Notes under the pieces: model-generated
Told to the model about the DNA's origin: nothing
Databases searched by the model: none
The model's input: the letters and a program-made list of their open reading frames with translations, nothing else
Program-made: the position numbers and the translations under genes
NCBI GenBank assembly: GCA_018820745.1
Contig: JAHJNP010000037.1
Span: 1 to 7,696, forward strand
Direction of reading: 5' to 3'
DNA: 7,696 bases
DNA from: Gammaproteobacteria bacterium
GTDB taxonomy: Bacteria > Pseudomonadota > Gammaproteobacteria > Burkholderiales > Thiobacillaceae
Part shown: positions 6,468 to 7,696 of the stretch, one piece after another
Position numbering within the stretch: the stretch's first letter is position 1
How the letters are laid out: each line of letters begins with the position of its first letter

Positions 6468-6504
6468 GTTTCGGCCGCCTGAACGGAACATTATCGGCCG
6501 AAAC
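6468..6504. promoter_or_regulatory. Perfect 10-bp inverted repeat in the kinase/MEMO divergent promoter region
   Basis: GTTTCGGCCG (6468-6477) and CGGCCGAAAC (6495-6504) are exact reverse complements, separated by 17 nt. Each arm holds the palindrome CGGCCG. The -10-like hexamer for the kinase operon (6490-6495) lies between the arms, touching the right one. This is the arrangement expected of an operator. The left arm ends 34 nt from the kinase ATG and the right arm ends 78 nt from the MEMO-AMMECR1 ATG, so either or both genes could be controlled. The binding protein is unknown. Confidence 0.5.
6490..6495 (-). promoter_or_regulatory. Candidate -10 element for the kinase-regulator operon
   Basis: The minus strand reads GATAAT, 5/6 to the sigma-70 -10 hexamer, about 57 nt upstream of the kinase ATG. 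No good -35 is found at 16-18 nt. The overlapping octamer GCCGATAA (6498-6491) is an exact sigma-28 -10 match, but the corresponding -35 position (TGCCGGAC) does not fit. An activator-dependent promoter would explain the missing -35. Confidence 0.35.
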
Positions 6505-6528
6505 GCGCTGTCCGGCAGGTCCGGCTTG

Positions 6529-6544
6529 AAACCCGGGCAATTCC
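6529..6544 (-). repeat. 16-bp motif, copy B, upstream of the kinase
   Basis: The minus strand reads GGAATTGCCCGGGTTT, 95 nt upstream of the kinase start codon. It differs from copy A (4171-4186) by one base. It also lies 38 nt upstream of the divergent MEMO-AMMECR1 start, so it might serve that gene instead. Confidence 0.4.
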
Positions 6545-6582
6545 CCCACATCTACTAAGCTTGAGAAAGGAGGGAATGCCGC

Positions 6583-7696
6583 ATGCCTGCTATCCGCCCC
6601 GCCGCCGTGGCGGGAATGTTCTATCCGGACAACCCCGCCGTGCTCCGGCAAACGCTGGCCGACCTGCTGGCGAATGCCCCGGCAGCCGACGCGCCGCACG
6701 CGCCGAAGGCGCTGATCGTGCCGCACGCGGGCTACATCTATTCCGGCGCGGTCGCCGCCAGCGCCTATGCGCGGCTGGCCGAACTGCGCGGCCGCATTAG
6801 CCGGGTGGTGCTGCTTGGGCCCACCCATCGCGTCTATGTGCGCGGGCTGGCGCTGCCCGGGGTGGAGCGCTTTGCCACCCCGCTCGGCGAGATCCAGCTG
6901 GATCGCGAGGCGATGCAGGGCATCGCCGATCTGCCGCAGGTGACCACCAGCACGGCGGCGCACCAGATGGAACATTCGCTGGAGGTGCAGCTGCCTTTCC
7001 TGCAGCAGGTGCTGGGCGATTTTCTGCTGTTGCCGCTGGCGGTGGGCGAGGCCACCGCGGACGAGGTGGCCGCGGTGCTGGAGCAGGTGTGGGGCGGCGA
7101 CGAGACGCTGATCGTGATCAGCTCCGACCTGTCGCACTTCCTCCCCGACGCGCTCGCGCGCAAGGTGGATGGTGCCACCGTGGACGCCATCCTGGCGCTG
7201 GATCCGCATCTCAGCCACGAGCAGGCCTGCGGCGCCACGCCGGTCAACGGCCTGCTGCTGGCGGCACGGCGCCACGGCCTGCACCCGATGGCGCTGGATG
7301 TGCGCAATTCCAGCGACACCGCCGGCGACCCCGAACAGGTGGTCGGCTATGCCGCCTTCGCGTTTACGGCCGCAGCCAGTCCCGGGAAAAGCCGCAAGGT
7401 CGAGGCCGACCAGGCGGAGGCGGAAAAAGGCGCGTCCCTGCTGACGCTGGCGCGCGCCGAGATCGCCAAACAGTTTTGGGCGCATCTGCCAGTGCCGTCG
7501 GCCCAGCCGTGGATGGCCGAGCCCGGGGCCAGCTTCGTCACCCTGACCCGGCAGGGCGAGTTGCGCGGCTGCATCGGCACGCTGGAGGCGCATCGCCCGC
7601 TGGGGCTGGACGTGCGGGAGAACGCGCTCGCCGCAGCCTTTCGCGACCCGCGCTTCATGCCGCTCGCGCGCGCGGAGTACGACGACGTCCGGGTCG
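6583..7696 (+). CDS. MEMO-AMMECR1 fusion (AmmeMemoRadiSam proteins B+A), 3' truncated by the window
   Basis: An open frame of 371 codons runs off the right edge. The N-terminal MEMO domain (about 1-265) starts MPAIRPAAVAGMFYPDNP. It has the metal-pocket pattern of the family: VPHAGYIYSG (H48), LLGPTHRVY (H82), EHSLEVQLPF (H131), SSDLSHF (D182, H185) and ACGATPVNG (C216). MEMO folds like class III (LigB) extradiol dioxygenases. After a charged linker (about 266-284) the AMMECR1 domain begins: LLTLARAEI, GASFVTLTRQGELRGCIGTL (317-333, with the invariant LRGCIG), then ENALAAAFRDPRF. In prokaryotes these two proteins are typically encoded with a radical SAM protein, giving the name AmmeMemoRadiSam; the biochemical role is not settled as far as I know. 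The ATG at 6583 has a near-ideal AAAGGAGGG at 6566-6574. There is no signal peptide. A radical SAM gene may follow just beyond the window. Confidence 0.93.
   Translation, partial: MPAIRPAAVAGMFYPDNPAVLRQTLADLLANAPAADAPHAPKALIVPHAGYIYSGAVAASAYARLAELRGRISRVVLLGPTHRVYVRGLALPGVERFATPLGEIQLDREAMQGIADLPQVTTSTAAHQMEHSLEVQLPFLQQVLGDFLLLPLAVGEATADEVAAVLEQVWGGDETLIVISSDLSHFLPDALARKVDGATVDAILALDPHLSHEQACGATPVNGLLLAARRHGLHPMALDVRNSSDTAGDPEQVVGYAAFAFTAAASPGKSRKVEADQAEAEKGASLLTLARAEIAKQFWAHLPVPSAQPWMAEPGASFVTLTRQGELRGCIGTLEAHRPLGLDVRENALAAAFRDPRFMPLARAEYDDVRV

Noticed and set aside
6491..6517. Sigma-28 promoter for the kinase operon
   Set aside because: GCCGATAA is an exact -10 octamer, but the -35 position reads TGCCGGAC with essentially no match to TAAAGTTT.
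6526..6556. Sigma-70 promoter for MEMO-AMMECR1 (TTGAAA ... TCTACT)
   Set aside because: The -35 is good, but the best -10 is only 4/6 with a 19-nt spacer, and it overlaps the 16-bp motif. Not strong enough to annotate.
6394..7593. 399-codon minus-strand open frame opposite the MEMO-AMMECR1 gene
   Set aside because: It is antisense to a gene with clear family motifs and an excellent ribosome site, it has low-complexity Arg/Gln/His-rich translation, and it overlaps the kinase start. It is a GC-rich shadow frame.

Overview
The window looks like chromosomal DNA of a flagellated, GC-rich proteobacterium, most likely a betaproteobacterium. The evidence is the fliC-flaG-fliD order, a flagellin with beta/gamma-proteobacterial terminal domains, and NarL-type signalling genes. 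This placement rests on recalled family resemblance, not a search. There are seven protein genes: six on the minus strand and one on the plus strand. Two run off the ends of the window (fliD on the left, the MEMO/AMMECR1 gene on the right). I see no rRNA, tRNA, CRISPR array, insertion sequence or phage gene.

Read along the minus strand from right to left. First comes a cytoplasmic two-PAS histidine kinase (4973-6433), followed 37 nt later by a NarL/GacA-like response regulator (4288-4935). After a 205-bp gap holding short repeats and a dyad comes a diguanylate cyclase with intact GGEEF and RxxD sites (2493-4082). A 360-bp gap then carries a candidate sigma-28 promoter ahead of flagellin fliC (564-2132). 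A strong intrinsic terminator (522-550) follows fliC, then flaG (108-503), and 13 nt further on the start of the cap gene fliD (1-94).

Divergent from the kinase, on the plus strand, is a single reading frame (6583 to the right edge) joining a MEMO domain to an AMMECR1 domain. These are proteins B and A of the uncharacterised 'AmmeMemoRadiSam' set.

Possible joint logic (inference): the kinase-regulator pair senses a cytoplasmic cue, possibly controls the cyclase and flagellar genes, and the cyclase makes c-di-GMP to tune motility versus attachment. Supporting but unproven details are a TAC/GTA dyad just upstream of the cyclase, a perfect 10-bp dyad flanking a -10-like hexamer upstream of the kinase, and a near-identical 16-bp motif about 90 nt upstream of both the cyclase and kinase start codons. 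The least understood gene is the MEMO-AMMECR1 fusion. I found no clearly novel multi-gene system beyond these points.
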